Source of the DNA: Paenibacillus faecis
GTDB taxonomy: Bacteria; Bacillota; Bacilli; Paenibacillales; Paenibacillaceae
Assembly: GCF_008084145.1 (NCBI RefSeq)
Contig: NZ_VSDO01000006.1
Coordinates: 422,366-486,365, forward strand
Direction: 5' to 3'
Length of the DNA stretch: 64,000 nt
Position 1 is the first letter of the stretch. Each line of letters starts with the position of its first letter. The position numbers and the translations under genes are program-made. The notes under the pieces are model-generated. The model was not told the DNA's origin. It did not search any database and saw nothing but the letters and a program-made list of their open reading frames with translations. Below are positions 18,721-27,325 of the stretch, in pieces.

Positions 18721-19407
18721 TTACACGCCGTTTGGGCCGACTTCATTGTATGCTAAACCGGCGGTTCTGGCGAGCCAAGCTTCCAGTCCTTCCCGGACTT
18801 CAGTCTCGGGGAGGCCGCCTTCCTCCAGCTTCCCCGGGTCCAGCGCCAACAAGCGGGTATAAAAGGCGACTCCCTCTTCCCGCCGGGCCGACCCGCTTTC
18901 CAGCAGACGATACAGCGCATTTTCCGCAAGCGCAAAATTCCCCCTGCTTTCTTCATAGCCCATAAGCAGGCGTTCGGTATCCTCCGGAAGCCGGAAACCT
19001 TTCAGACTTTCCTGTAGCTCCGACACTTCGCCGTGCAGTTCCCATAATCCGGGGTCGGCTCCGTACGTATGGGCCGCCAAATATAGGTGCAGCGCCTTCC
19101 TCGCGCGGAGGACGCCTTCCTCCGGCTGTCCCGACGCCGTCAAGACATCGGCTTCTTCCTTCATCAGCCGCGCCAAACTTTGCAGTTTATCCGACTCCAC
19201 CGTCCCGCCGGTCCGCATCATTTCCACGATGTCTTTGGCCGAAAGGGAGCCGAGCAGCCGGGAGTTCAGCCGGAACAGCTTTCTATAAAGCTCGTCGAGC
19301 TCCCATAAGGCTTCGGTCCATTTGCGCTGCTGCTTCAGACCGAACACTTTGCCGATCATCTCCGTCATTTCCTCAAGCATCCGAACCAGGTAATCTTTCC
19401 GCAGCAT
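18721..19407 (-). CDS. helical DUF6483-type protein
   Basis: 228 aa, entirely helical, soluble. The opening LRKDYLVRMLEEMTEMIGK and the LWELDELYRKLF segment fit a Bacillales family I recall as DUF6483; the rest looks like TPR-type hairpins (ALHLYLAAHTYGADPGLWELH). No catalytic residues. It has a good ribosome site (GAGGAGACGGAGCCT). Its function is unknown and the family name is from memory. Confidence 0.55.
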   Translation of the reverse strand: MLRKDYLVRMLEEMTEMIGKVFGLKQQRKWTEALWELDELYRKLFRLNSRLLGSLSAKDIVEMMRTGGTVESDKLQSLARLMKEEADVLTASGQPEEGVLRARKALHLYLAAHTYGADPGLWELHGEVSELQESLKGFRLPEDTERLLMGYEESRGNFALAENALYRLLESGSARREEGVAFYTRLLALDPGKLEEGGLPETEVREGLEAWLARTAGLAYNEVGPNGV

Positions 19408-19483
19408 AGGCTCCGTCTCCTCTGCAAGGTTGGTTTATTTAAGAACAAATTGTAAGTCATTTTGACGTGAATATCCAGTTAAC

Positions 19484-19535
19484 GCAAAACAGGAGGCCTC
19501 CCCGCATCGGACGAACGACGCGGGGATGACCTCCG
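19484..19535 (-). terminator. terminator of the alpha/beta hydrolase gene
   Basis: Minus strand: GGAGGTCATCCCCGC pairs with GCGGGGAGGCCTCC across a 13-nt loop, followed by TGTTTTG. A strong stem with a short T tract. Confidence 0.65.
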
Positions 19536-19581
19536 GTGATGGCGCTTCAGTTGTCCGAACACGCGATTGCCTAAGCGGCCG

Positions 19582-20382
19582 TTACTTGCTCGCGGACGAT
19601 ACGCCGCGCAAATAGTCGCGGATGACGGCGGCGAGCTGTTCGGGCGCTTCGTACATGCTCATATGGCCGGCGCCCTTGATCACCGCCTTGGTGACCGACG
19701 GTCCTTCCGTCGTGAAGGTGCGTTCGATCGGGATGACGGCGTCGTTTTCTCCGGCTACCAGCAGCACCGGCAGAACGGTGGAAGACAATACGTCACGGCG
19801 GTCCGCCCGTTCCCGCATAGCCAGCGCGGCGCCTGAAGCTCCTTGCGGCGGCGTCTTGTACCCGATTTCTTTCGCGCGGTTCACTTCTTCGGTCAGCGTT
19901 TCGCGCAATTCCGGCGCGAACAATCCCGGCACAAGCCCGTCCACAAACGGGGTAATCCCTTTATTGCCGATCGTGGCCACGGCCTGAAGGCGCTTCTCTT
20001 TGGCCTCCTCGCCGTCCGGGTAAGCGGTCGAGTGAATGAGGCCGAAGCCTTTTAATCGTTCGGCATACCGTTGGGCCAGAGACAAGGTGACGTATCCGCC
20101 CATGGAGTGGCCGAGCAGCGTAAATTTCGAAACGCCCAGACGGTCCATCAACGCGACGACATCGTCCGCCATCCGTTCGATCGTATAAGCTCCCATCGGA
20201 GCGTCCGTCGAGCCGTGTCCCCGAAGATCCGGCATGATTACCCGGTAATCATCGGCCAACATCGGTCCGATTTTCTCCCAATAAGCCGAGCTTCCGCAGA
20301 AGCCGTGAAGCAGAACAACGGCCTCTCCCTGGCCCTGTTCCTCATAAGCCATCGTGAATCCCTCAACAGTTACTTTTTCCAT
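19582..20382 (-). CDS. alpha/beta-fold hydrolase
   Basis: 266 aa from the ATG at 20382 (a GTG one codon earlier is possible). Oxyanion-hole motif LLHGFCGSS; nucleophile elbow GHSMGGYV (Ser near residue 96); catalytic Asp in GENDAVIP; His in GAGHMSMYEAPE. A single-domain esterase or hydrolase of the BioH/RsbQ-like group, substrate unknown. Transcribed alone. Confidence 0.85.
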   Translation of the reverse strand: MEKVTVEGFTMAYEEQGQGEAVVLLHGFCGSSAYWEKIGPMLADDYRVIMPDLRGHGSTDAPMGAYTIERMADDVVALMDRLGVSKFTLLGHSMGGYVTLSLAQRYAERLKGFGLIHSTAYPDGEEAKEKRLQAVATIGNKGITPFVDGLVPGLFAPELRETLTEEVNRAKEIGYKTPPQGASGAALAMRERADRRDVLSSTVLPVLLVAGENDAVIPIERTFTTEGPSVTKAVIKGAGHMSMYEAPEQLAAVIRDYLRGVSSASK

Positions 20383-20484
20383 CACGCTTCCCTCTCTTTC
20401 TATACCTCATACGGGTTTATATTCGTTTACTGTCGCTCTTAAGTTGTATGTAGTGATCGTCCCGATTCCTATATTTAATCCGAT

Positions 20485-21024
20485 TCACGCGCCTCTGAAA
20501 CCGCGCCCGATCGCTTCGGCCAATTCGTCGGCCATCCGCATCACCTTGTAAAGCGAAGTCATTTGCAGCGTCCAGTACGGCTTAGGCCCGTTGATGTTGA
20601 CGACGGCCGCCACGCTGTAATGGCCAACGGCCGGCAGCGTTCGTCCCACCGATTGGGCGGGGAGCAGCGGCTGACCCGACGCGAGATAGCAGCCGACGGA
20701 GGCCGGCGTTCCGAGGCAGGCATCGATCGCCACGATGATATGCTCTTTGGGAACCAGGGAGGCCCGCATTTCCAGGTTGGAGGCATCGCAAGGAAAATCC
20801 AGCGTCCCGATCACATTCGCAAACCCCTGTTCCGTGAGGCGTGTTCCGACTAGCGGACCGAGCGCATCGCCTGTGGATCGGTCGGTGCCGATGCAGAGAA
20901 ATGTAATCTCCCGCGCCGCGTGCCTCCTTCGTACTTCCAAAAAGAACTCGGGGAGATCGCCGCCGGTCAGCTTTTTTCGTGCAAAGCCCGTTTCGGGCAG
21001 TACCTGCCTTTCATCCATGAGCAT
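20485..21024 (-). CDS. yyaC: spore protein YyaC (DUF1256, GPR protease-like)
   Basis: 179 aa. Signature blocks FLCIGTDRSTGDALGPLVG, IIVAIDACLG and VGHYSVAAVVN match the YyaC family, related to the spore germination protease GPR. It indicates an endospore former. Start at 21024 behind GAGAGGGGATGAA. A clear SigE, SigF or SigG promoter was not identified. Confidence 0.85.
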   Translation of the reverse strand: MLMDERQVLPETGFARKKLTGGDLPEFFLEVRRRHAAREITFLCIGTDRSTGDALGPLVGTRLTEQGFANVIGTLDFPCDASNLEMRASLVPKEHIIVAIDACLGTPASVGCYLASGQPLLPAQSVGRTLPAVGHYSVAAVVNINGPKPYWTLQMTSLYKVMRMADELAEAIGRGFRGA

Positions 21025-21111
21025 TTCATCCCCTCTCTTTCAACCGAATTAACCTGATTGTACCGCAAATCCCCCGGATCTAGCAAAAAGGGTGTGCCCG
21101 CGGGCCAAGCG

Positions 21112-21120
21112 TGGTACAAT
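21112..21120 (+). promoter_or_regulatory. extended -10 promoter of yfkK
   Basis: TGGTACAAT, an extended -10 element about 35 bp before the yfkK start. No good -35 is apparent. Confidence 0.45.
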
Positions 21121-21157
21121 AACCGGGATATGAAACGAGAAAGGATGTTGATGATCC

Positions 21158-21382
21158 ATGGACTTAACTCAAAAAAGCCAGGAAAACGTGGAATATATGA
21201 TCGAGGCGATCAAAACGAAGCTGAAAATGGCGACCGGAGCCGCCATGAACGCTTCCGCATTTAACACGGACCAATATGAAGACATTTTGGACATTTATGA
21301 TTTAGTGATGAGCAAAGAACGGCTCAGCATTTCCGAGGTGGAGGCGGTCGCTCAGGAATTGGGCAATTTGCGCAAGAAGTAA
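21158..21382 (+). CDS. yfkK: YfkK family protein (DUF1128)
   Basis: 74 aa, the normal family length. It aligns along its length with B. subtilis YfkK: DLTQKSQENVEYMIE, then FNTDQYEDILDIYDLVMSK, then a C-terminal ELGNLRKK. Small acidic helical protein of unknown function. Start chosen for AAAGGATG 10-12 nt upstream. It lies between two oppositely oriented genes. Confidence 0.85.
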   Translation: MDLTQKSQENVEYMIEAIKTKLKMATGAAMNASAFNTDQYEDILDIYDLVMSKERLSISEVEAVAQELGNLRKK

Positions 21383-21420
21383 CCTGCCTCTGTTCCTCGT
21401 TCTTCTTCGCCCGCATTCGT

Positions 21421-22134
21421 TTAAGGCATGTCGACGATCAAAAGCTCCGCCATACCTTCCCCCGTCTTCCGGAGGACCAGATCGTCCGGGCAGCGAATTC
21501 TTGCCGCATCGCCGGGCCCCAGCGAAAACCGCTGGTTTTCGCACGACAGCTCGACATGCCCCTCGACGACAAACAGATGCTGTCTTCGATGGGATGTACG
21601 GATCAAGTGCTCCTCCTGATCCGTCAGCACGGGGGCAAACAGATTTACATCCTGATGAATGCGCAGGAAGTCCCCGTCTCTTTTCCCGCTGATGACCGGC
21701 ATCCAATTCCCGATCCGCTTCTCCCTTGGAATTCGGCGGGAGCTCTCGGCGGGAGGAAGACCTTGGCCCTCCGGGAGAAACCACATTTGAAGGTAACGCG
21801 CCGGCTCGACCGGGGAAGGGTTGGCTTCCGCGTGGATGATCCCCGTACCCGAGCTGAGCACCTGGAACGAGCCTTCCTCTAAAGGCTCCAGCCCCGCGGA
21901 CCCGGCGGAACTTTTCAAGGAACCGGATATTACATAGGTGACGATTTCCAGATCATGATGGGGATGGGCCTCCAGTTCTTTACCGGGAGCGAGCGTATGG
22001 TCGTTCAACACCAGAAGGCAGCCGAAATGGGCGTTCCCGGGGTCATTGTAATCTGCGAAGGAAAAGCTGAATTCGCTCTGGACAGGACCGGCATGGGCCG
22101 TATGCCTCTCTTCCGAAGTGACTATTTTAATCAT
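21421..22134 (-). CDS. pirin family protein
   Basis: 237 aa, bicupin. The N-terminal metal-binding cupin carries HPHHDLEIVTYVISG and later GTGIIHAEANP; the C-terminal cupin has lost metal ligands (LFVVEGHVEL). This is the arrangement of YhhW/YhaK-type pirins, some of which have quercetin dioxygenase activity. The true substrate is unknown. Start at 22134 behind GGAGGATTAAG. Confidence 0.85.
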   Translation of the reverse strand: MIKIVTSEERHTAHAGPVQSEFSFSFADYNDPGNAHFGCLLVLNDHTLAPGKELEAHPHHDLEIVTYVISGSLKSSAGSAGLEPLEEGSFQVLSSGTGIIHAEANPSPVEPARYLQMWFLPEGQGLPPAESSRRIPREKRIGNWMPVISGKRDGDFLRIHQDVNLFAPVLTDQEEHLIRTSHRRQHLFVVEGHVELSCENQRFSLGPGDAARIRCPDDLVLRKTGEGMAELLIVDMP

Positions 22135-22228
22135 CTTAATCCTCCTCGCCTATAACACCATACTGGATTTGCTACATTTTTACCCCTATGCCCCATCGGC
22201 TAATCAATAAGCGCGACCCTTCGGTCCG

Positions 22229-23233
22229 TCATACATCGCCAAGCCGGAAAACCGTTTGTGTCGTCCCTACCTTCATGCCTTCGTCATTGCGGATTTCCGT
22301 CGAAAACGCCGTTCTCAGTCGTTCCACGGTATCCTTGTTGTCGTAGCCTAACTGCTCCAGAATCGTCAGTGCGATCAAGCCCCACTCCTCTTCGGACCCA
22401 TCCATGATTTTGAAGGCGACGCCCAGCCGCTCTTTTCGCAGACCAAAAGCGTAAACGCCCTTAAAGCCTCCTTTGGCGACCAGATTGGGATCTTGAAGCA
22501 GCAGCGTATCGATCCGTCCGGTACCGCTGACCATCTCCGGATGGCGGTTCATCGCCTTCCCGACCGTAGCCGCCGCCGCGGCTGTCGCGCGATCGTCAAT
22601 GCGGTCGGGACAAGCGAGTTTCAAATAAGCGTTAGCGAGCGCGGACAGCGGAAGATGGAAGACGGGCAGACCGCATCCGTCGACGGCACGGCGTATGCTC
22701 GGCAACGGCAGGCCGGCGAGGGAGGCCAGCGTCTCCCAGATTTCCCGCTGCACGGGATGATCGGGATCGCTGTAGCTATCCAGCGGATACCCGCGCATTT
22801 TGCTGTAGGCCATGAGGCCCAGGTGCTTTCCCGAGCAATTGTGATACAGACGCCGGCGCTCCCCTCCGCTGCGCAGCAGCCGCTTCTTTGCGGCGGCATC
22901 CAGCGGAAGACTTGGCGCGCAAAACAGTGCGTTTTCATCGAGACCGGTTTTTCGGAGGAGGCTCTCCAATGTCTCGATGTGCATTTGCTCGCCGCGATGC
23001 GATGCCGTCATAATCGCAATTTCGTCGTAACTTAAACCGAATTCCTCCGCAATCCCTGCGCGAATTCCCGGAATCGCCTGGAACGGTTTGGCCGCCGACC
23101 GGGTAAATACGCCAAAATCGGGGTCCCCTACCGCTTTGATGACCCTGCCCTTCTCATCCACAATGCATATATGACCGCGGTGGGTGCATTCCAGCATCCC
23201 CCCGCGGGATTCTTCCACCAATATATTTTCCAT
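22229..23233 (-). CDS. asparaginase II family protein
   Basis: 334 aa from the ATG at 23233, which stands six bases after AAAGGAAG; the open frame extends far upstream but has no second ribosome site. Blocks VFTRSAAKPFQAIPGI, MTASHRGE and LYHNCSGKHLGLMAY belong to the asparaginase II family. Known members hydrolyse L-asparagine. It is divergent from the YtxH gene. Confidence 0.85.
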   Translation of the reverse strand: MENILVEESRGGMLECTHRGHICIVDEKGRVIKAVGDPDFGVFTRSAAKPFQAIPGIRAGIAEEFGLSYDEIAIMTASHRGEQMHIETLESLLRKTGLDENALFCAPSLPLDAAAKKRLLRSGGERRRLYHNCSGKHLGLMAYSKMRGYPLDSYSDPDHPVQREIWETLASLAGLPLPSIRRAVDGCGLPVFHLPLSALANAYLKLACPDRIDDRATAAAAATVGKAMNRHPEMVSGTGRIDTLLLQDPNLVAKGGFKGVYAFGLRKERLGVAFKIMDGSEEEWGLIALTILEQLGYDNKDTVERLRTAFSTEIRNDEGMKVGTTQTVFRLGDV

Positions 23234-23458
23234 GGCCATCTTCCTTTCGCACATCAAACTTCCATCCCTCCAGTATAGTACAGCAGGCCTCGGTTCGCCA
23301 TTCATGAATACCGAAGAAAACGTGACCGCGGCAAAGCATCCGGTTGTTTCACCTCGTCCCGGATCGTTTATATACGAAGTAAGAAAAGCACCTGAAGTCA
23401 CCATTTCAATCCGCTTTTTCATCCAATGACGAATATCCATATAAAGGAGCGATGCAAA

Positions 23459-23899
23459 ATGAATAAAGCCGAGACGGAATACCCAGTACAAAGCGGTGGC
23501 ACCTTTACGAAGGGGCTCGTGATCGGAGCGCTGCTCGGTGCGGCCGCAGCCCTGCTGTATGCGCCGAAGCCGGGACGCGAACTGCGCAGCGACTTGTCGG
23601 ACAAGCTTTCCACCGCGACGGACAAGTCCAAGGAGATGGCGGCGGTTGCCTGCGAAAAAGGTTCCGAGCTCGCCAAAACCGTTGTCTCGAAAACAACCGA
23701 TCTTGCCAAAACGGTCGGCACCAGCGCCAGCAACATCGTGTCCAGCGTAAAAGAAGCATCCGCGGATGTGTCGGAGGACATTAAGCAAGAAGTTCAAACC
23801 GTCGGCAAAGAGGCGGAAAAAAGCTCGGAGGACGTAAAACAGGAGGTTAACCAGGCTTCGAGTGAAGCGAAACGCGAGTTTGGTTCTTCCGTGAACTGA
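23459..23899 (+). CDS. YtxH domain protein
   Basis: 146 aa from the ATG at 23459 behind AAAGGAGCG. A GXXXG-rich N-terminal membrane segment (FTKGLVIGALLGAAAALLYAPKPG) is the YtxH signature; the rest is a long amphipathic Lys/Ser/Glu helix with 11-residue-like periodicity (SDKLSTATDKSKEMA), as in LEA-type stress proteins. In B. subtilis ytxH is a SigB-controlled general stress gene; no SigB-type promoter is visible directly upstream here. Confidence 0.85.
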   Translation: MNKAETEYPVQSGGTFTKGLVIGALLGAAAALLYAPKPGRELRSDLSDKLSTATDKSKEMAAVACEKGSELAKTVVSKTTDLAKTVGTSASNIVSSVKEASADVSEDIKQEVQTVGKEAEKSSEDVKQEVNQASSEAKREFGSSVN

Positions 23900-23927
23900 T
23901 CTATGTAAACGGGGCTGTCCCCTGAAC

Positions 23928-23960
23928 ATCGCCAGCTCGGGCAGCTGGCGATTTCTGTTT
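23928..23960 (+). terminator. terminator after the YtxH gene
   Basis: Perfect 10-bp stem ATCGCCAGCT / AGCTGGCGAT (23928-23937, 23943-23952) with a 5-nt loop, then TTCTGTTT. Confidence 0.75.
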
Positions 23961-23996
23961 GTGAGCCTAAATTCATCGTCGCAAGGAGGAAGGCCG

Positions 23997-24326
23997 ATGG
24001 CACGCTTAAATCCGTACGGCACCAAAGACACCAAAGACCATCCCTTTGAACTCAGGCATGAAGTAAAACGGTTGAACGGCAAACTGGACAGCATTGCGGA
24101 TATGCTGGAGAAAGCCGACTTTAAAGATATTTTGGAAAACTATACGAATCCGAAAAAACGGGTGCTAACCAACTTTGTGGCCGGCCTCTCCCGCGGGCTG
24201 GGACTCAGTGTGGGGACCTTCGTCATCCTCGGTCTGCTGGGCTGGCTTCTCAGTTTGTTCGTGGATTTGCCGATGGTTGGCGATTATATCAAAAGCCTGC
24301 AAGATTACATTCAATCCAAGCCGTAA
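23997..24326 (+). CDS. DUF5665 family membrane protein
   Basis: 109 aa, starting at 23997 behind AAGGAGGAAGGCCG. A helical cytoplasmic part (LRHEVKRLNGKLDSIADML) precedes NPKKRVLTNFVAGLSRGLG and one membrane segment (about residues 70-90) ending VDLPMVGDYI. This layout matches the DUF5665 family of Bacillales as remembered. Function unknown. It lies between two other small stress-type genes on the same strand. Confidence 0.7.
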   Translation: MARLNPYGTKDTKDHPFELRHEVKRLNGKLDSIADMLEKADFKDILENYTNPKKRVLTNFVAGLSRGLGLSVGTFVILGLLGWLLSLFVDLPMVGDYIKSLQDYIQSKP

Positions 24327-24381
24327 GGATACAATAACTTTGCATTTTGATGACTATAGCATGGCAAAGGAGGGTTCCCCC

Positions 24382-24606
24382 ATGGGATTCAAATCAGCGG
24401 AGGAAGAACAACAGGAGTACGTGGAGAAACAGATTCGGGAGGCTCGTGAAGGCGAATACTCCGGGCATAAGGATATCGTTTCGGCCGAGAACGGCTCGAT
24501 GGTCAATGACATGGAGGACTTAAAACAGCTTGGCGAAGATATGGATGAGATGAAGACGAACAGCGAGGATCATGAAGAGGGATTAATGAACGATCCCGAG
24601 CAATAA
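24382..24606 (+). CDS. small acidic protein, function unknown
   Basis: 74 aa from the ATG at 24382, which has AAAGGAGGG seven bases upstream. Very acidic and hydrophilic (Glu/Asp-rich, many Met), with no membrane segment or cysteine. Probably disordered. It follows the YtxH and DUF5665 genes on the same strand. Not recognised. Confidence 0.6.
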   Translation: MGFKSAEEEQQEYVEKQIREAREGEYSGHKDIVSAENGSMVNDMEDLKQLGEDMDEMKTNSEDHEEGLMNDPEQ

Positions 24607-24643
24607 ACCTTCCGGCACGGACGTCGAATCGGAAGTGCGCACA

Positions 24644-24678
24644 AAGGTTGCCCTTATCCGCAGGGCAACCTTGTTTTT
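24644..24678 (-). terminator. terminator at the end of the SigB operon
   Basis: 11-bp stem AAGGTTGCCCT / AGGGCAACCTT. On the plus strand it is followed by GTTTTTG, on the minus strand by TGTG. It separates the convergent small acidic gene and corA. Confidence 0.7.
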
Positions 24679-24689
24679 GATCGTGATGT

Positions 24690-25670
24690 TCACAGATTTG
24701 AATTTTCCTCTTCCACTTCCAGCAAATCCCCGGTCCACCCCTTTGCCCGAATCCAGATGTAGAATCCCGCTGTGGTAAGCAACGTGATTCCGCAGATCAG
24801 CGCAAAGCCGAACAGGCCCTGTTTGACCCAGGGAAGAAAATCGAAATTCATCCCCCAGATCGCCCCGATCACCGTGGCCGGGGTGAATACCGCGGTCATG
24901 ATCGTCAAGGTTTTCATAATGTCATTGCCCCGAAATCCCGAAACCGCGTCATCAATGGAAATCAAGGTGTCGATTTCTTTCTCGTAGTGTTTGACGAGGC
25001 CGCTCATTCGCTCGGCGCGATATAAAAAACGCCGGAACGGGATGCTGTCCTCCATTTGCTCCAAATAAGCTTCGCGCGCAGCCGTCACCAGTTCCAAAAA
25101 AGGAATGAACAAATTGGACCAATGCAGAAGTTCGAAGCGGGCGCTCAAAATCCGGTCCATCAAATACTTCCGGTTGCGCTTCTTCATCAGCTCCTCAACC
25201 TTCCGCAAATTCCGTTCAAAGCGGTCCATCCCCACCCGAAAGTAATGAAGAATCACCCTGGTAAGGACGAATAACCCGTCGACCGGCCGCGGGCAATCAA
25301 GCAGCATGATCTCATTGTCTTTTTGATTCATCACCCGAGTGGTATTGGCATCAAAATTGATGGTGACAAGCACGTCGGCGCTCACAAAAAAATGAGCCAG
25401 CAGGCAATCGGCCTGCGTATCCTTGATCTCTTCCTGCACCGAATAAAACAGGGAGCCATATAGAATGGGCTCCCTGCCGTCCGGAAATCTTACGGATAGT
25501 TGGTTGGATTCCATCTTGGGAAGCGCATCCAGCCATTCCCGAGTCAAAGGGTAATTCTGCCGGAGACGCCTGACCTTCGGGCTATCCCATTCGTCCTCCT
25601 TCACTTCGAGGTCGATCCATGACCAGCCTTGTCCGCTCCGCTTCACCCTCAGTTGATTCTCCACTTCCAT
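24690..25670 (-). CDS. CorA-type magnesium transporter family protein
   Basis: 326 aa. A large cytoplasmic funnel domain (about 1-255) is followed by two membrane helices, with the selectivity motif GMN in IWGMNFDFLPW (about residue 275) at the end of the first. The acidic pore loop MPEL is absent and replaced by DFLPW, so ion preference may differ from canonical Mg2+/Co2+ import. It starts 25 nt after sigB, behind AAAGGAG, and the first terminator after sigB is beyond it, so it is probably the last gene of that operon. Confidence 0.8.
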   Translation of the reverse strand: MEVENQLRVKRSGQGWSWIDLEVKEDEWDSPKVRRLRQNYPLTREWLDALPKMESNQLSVRFPDGREPILYGSLFYSVQEEIKDTQADCLLAHFFVSADVLVTINFDANTTRVMNQKDNEIMLLDCPRPVDGLFVLTRVILHYFRVGMDRFERNLRKVEELMKKRNRKYLMDRILSARFELLHWSNLFIPFLELVTAAREAYLEQMEDSIPFRRFLYRAERMSGLVKHYEKEIDTLISIDDAVSGFRGNDIMKTLTIMTAVFTPATVIGAIWGMNFDFLPWVKQGLFGFALICGITLLTTAGFYIWIRAKGWTGDLLEVEEENSNL

Positions 25671-25695
25671 GGCTGTACTCCTTTACTCGATGCCG

Positions 25696-26469
25696 TCACA
25701 ACGTGTTCGAGTTGGACATAATCTGCTTCAGCTTCTCCGTCGCCCGCTTTTGAATCCGGGATACGCTCATTTGGGATACGCCCAGCTTCTGGGCGATCGC
25801 GCGCTGGGATTGCCCCTCTTGAAAGGCCAATAACAGCACCTGCTGTTCCTGCTCCTTCAGCTGGCTGAGCGCTTGTTGCAAATCCATCCGCTTTTCGACG
25901 GTATCGTAATCGTCCGCATCCGAGCTGATCAGCTCGCCGAGCGTTGCCGCGCTTTCCTCCTGAGATAACGGCGAATCCAGCGACACATAGTGATAGCATT
26001 CCCGGCCGGCCAATACTTCCACCGTCTCCTCCACGGATAACTCCAGATAGTCGGCGATCTCTTTTACGTCAGGAGACCGCTCCAACTTCACGGTCAGTTC
26101 ATCGATCGCCTGCTGGACGAGGGCTCCCTTCTCCTTGATTCTTCGCGGCACTTGAATATACCAGGACTTGTCCCGCAAAAAATTCTTCATGTGACCGATC
26201 ATGCTCTTCATCGCGTAAGGCTCAAAAGGAATTCCCATTTCGATATCGTACTGCTGCAGCAGACGGATCAACGCCATTTGCCCCACTTGGTAAAGATCTT
26301 CATAGAGATCGGGACGGTTGCGCGCGATTTTTCCCGCCGCCATTTTAACCATCGGCTCATATTTCTGAATCAGGACGGTGGCGATGTCATTGTCCTTGGT
26401 TTGTTGATATTCCCAGATCATACTGGTGGATTCGTTTAAAGACTCGGGGGGAGTCAATTTATCCGTCAT
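25696..26469 (-). CDS. sigB: RNA polymerase sigma factor SigB
   Basis: 257 aa, of the SigB/F/G group. Region 2 has DLYQVGQMALIRLLQQYD and core-binding helices with the -10 recognition segment; region 3 starts at YIQVPRRIKE; region 4 ends with the HTH QRAIAQKLGVSQMSVSRIQK. The start ATG overlaps the rsbW stop by 4 nt (ATGA), as usual for the anti-sigma/sigma pair. The genes rsbV and rsbW directly upstream fix the identity as SigB rather than SigF, whose partners would be SpoIIAA/SpoIIAB; the surrounding sensors also favour SigB. Confidence 0.9.
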   Translation of the reverse strand: MTDKLTPPESLNESTSMIWEYQQTKDNDIATVLIQKYEPMVKMAAGKIARNRPDLYEDLYQVGQMALIRLLQQYDIEMGIPFEPYAMKSMIGHMKNFLRDKSWYIQVPRRIKEKGALVQQAIDELTVKLERSPDVKEIADYLELSVEETVEVLAGRECYHYVSLDSPLSQEESAATLGELISSDADDYDTVEKRMDLQQALSQLKEQEQQVLLLAFQEGQSQRAIAQKLGVSQMSVSRIQKRATEKLKQIMSNSNTL

Positions 26470-26909
26470 ACCTTCTCCTCGCTCTTCATTAAGCGGCGAG
26501 TCATGACTACCTTTGTTCCCTTTCCGGCTTCATTCATTACGCTAACGTCATCCATTAACGCCTGCATGAGATAGAAGCCGAGACCGCCGATTTGGGCTTC
26601 ATTCAAATTTTTATCGTGCAGCGTCGACCGTTCACCCCACGAATCAAAGCTCTCCCCTTCGTCTCTGACCGTAATGGACAATGCATCACCGATGATTTCG
26701 AAAGTAACCTCCATCATGCCGTTCGTATCCTTGTAAGCATACAAGACCGAATTGTTGCACGCTTCGGATACGGCCACCTTCATGTCTTCGATTTCTTCGT
26801 ACGAGAAACCCATTTTTGAAGCTATTCCATACAGGTTTAACCTGACTATATCCACAAACTCCGCAGTCGCCGGCAAACTGATTACAACTTTTTGAACCTC
26901 GTCTATCAT
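26466..26909 (-). CDS. rsbW: anti-sigma-B factor / serine kinase RsbW
   Basis: 147 aa, a GHKL-type kinase. N box VSEACNNSVLYAY, G1-type loop TVRDEGESFD and G2 loop GGLGFYLMQALMD are intact. RsbW binds SigB, and phosphorylates RsbV on serine. Starts 16 nt after the rsbV stop and overlaps sigB. Confidence 0.92.
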   Translation of the reverse strand: MIDEVQKVVISLPATAEFVDIVRLNLYGIASKMGFSYEEIEDMKVAVSEACNNSVLYAYKDTNGMMEVTFEIIGDALSITVRDEGESFDSWGERSTLHDKNLNEAQIGGLGFYLMQALMDDVSVMNEAGKGTKVVMTRRLMKSEEKV

Positions 26910-26925
26910 GATACTCTATCCTTTC

Positions 26926-27264
26926 CTATTGGGAGTTCTCCTGGGCGGCAAAAAACTTCGCGATTCCGGTCATATCGAACAGCTTTTGAATTTGGTCCGG
27001 CACTTCCTTCACCAAAAAGCCGGCTTCCATTCCATGCCTGGTCTTTAAGATCGACAGCAGAATTCCTATGCCGGTACTGTCGATATATTTGAGTTCTTTC
27101 AAGTTGATGACCAGGTCTTGTTTGTCGTTGAGAGCAAGGGGCTCCATCACCTGGCGAAAATCCGGAGCAACGGAAAGATCAAGCTCACCGCGCAGATAGA
27201 CGGTGCATGTCCCGTTTTCCACTTGCGACGTAACGGTAAACTTCTCATTTTTATTTGTATTCAT
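26926..27264 (-). CDS. rsbV: anti-sigma factor antagonist RsbV
   Basis: 112 aa from the ATG at 27264 behind AGGAGAG. STAS domain with the phosphorylatable serine in LKYIDSTGIGILL. Unphosphorylated RsbV binds RsbW and frees SigB. A SigB-type promoter lies 36-61 bp upstream of the start, suggesting autoregulation of rsbVW-sigB. Confidence 0.92.
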   Translation of the reverse strand: MNTNKNEKFTVTSQVENGTCTVYLRGELDLSVAPDFRQVMEPLALNDKQDLVINLKELKYIDSTGIGILLSILKTRHGMEAGFLVKEVPDQIQKLFDMTGIAKFFAAQENSQ

Positions 27265-27299
27265 AGACACTCTCTCCTGAATTGTGGTTTCTTTATAAA

Positions 27300-27325
27300 T
27301 AACCCGGACCAAGGCCGGATGAATC
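27300..27325 (-). promoter_or_regulatory. SigB-type promoter before rsbV
   Basis: Minus strand: GATTCA at 27325-27320, 14-bp spacer, GGGTTA at 27305-27300. It matches the SigB consensus (GTTT at -35, GGGTAT at -10, spacer 12-15) and shares its form with three other sites in this window. The -35 overlaps the stop codon of the upstream hybrid kinase. Leader about 30 nt. Confidence 0.6.

Noticed and set aside
23275-23458. SigB promoter before the YtxH gene
   Set aside because: GTTTCA occurs at about 23345 but no GGGTWA stands at 12-15 bp, so control by SigB cannot be claimed.
23234-24094. N-terminal extension of the asparaginase frame to 621 aa
   Set aside because: The extension is antisense to the YtxH gene, matches no family and has no ribosome site; AAAGGAAG fixes the start at 23233.
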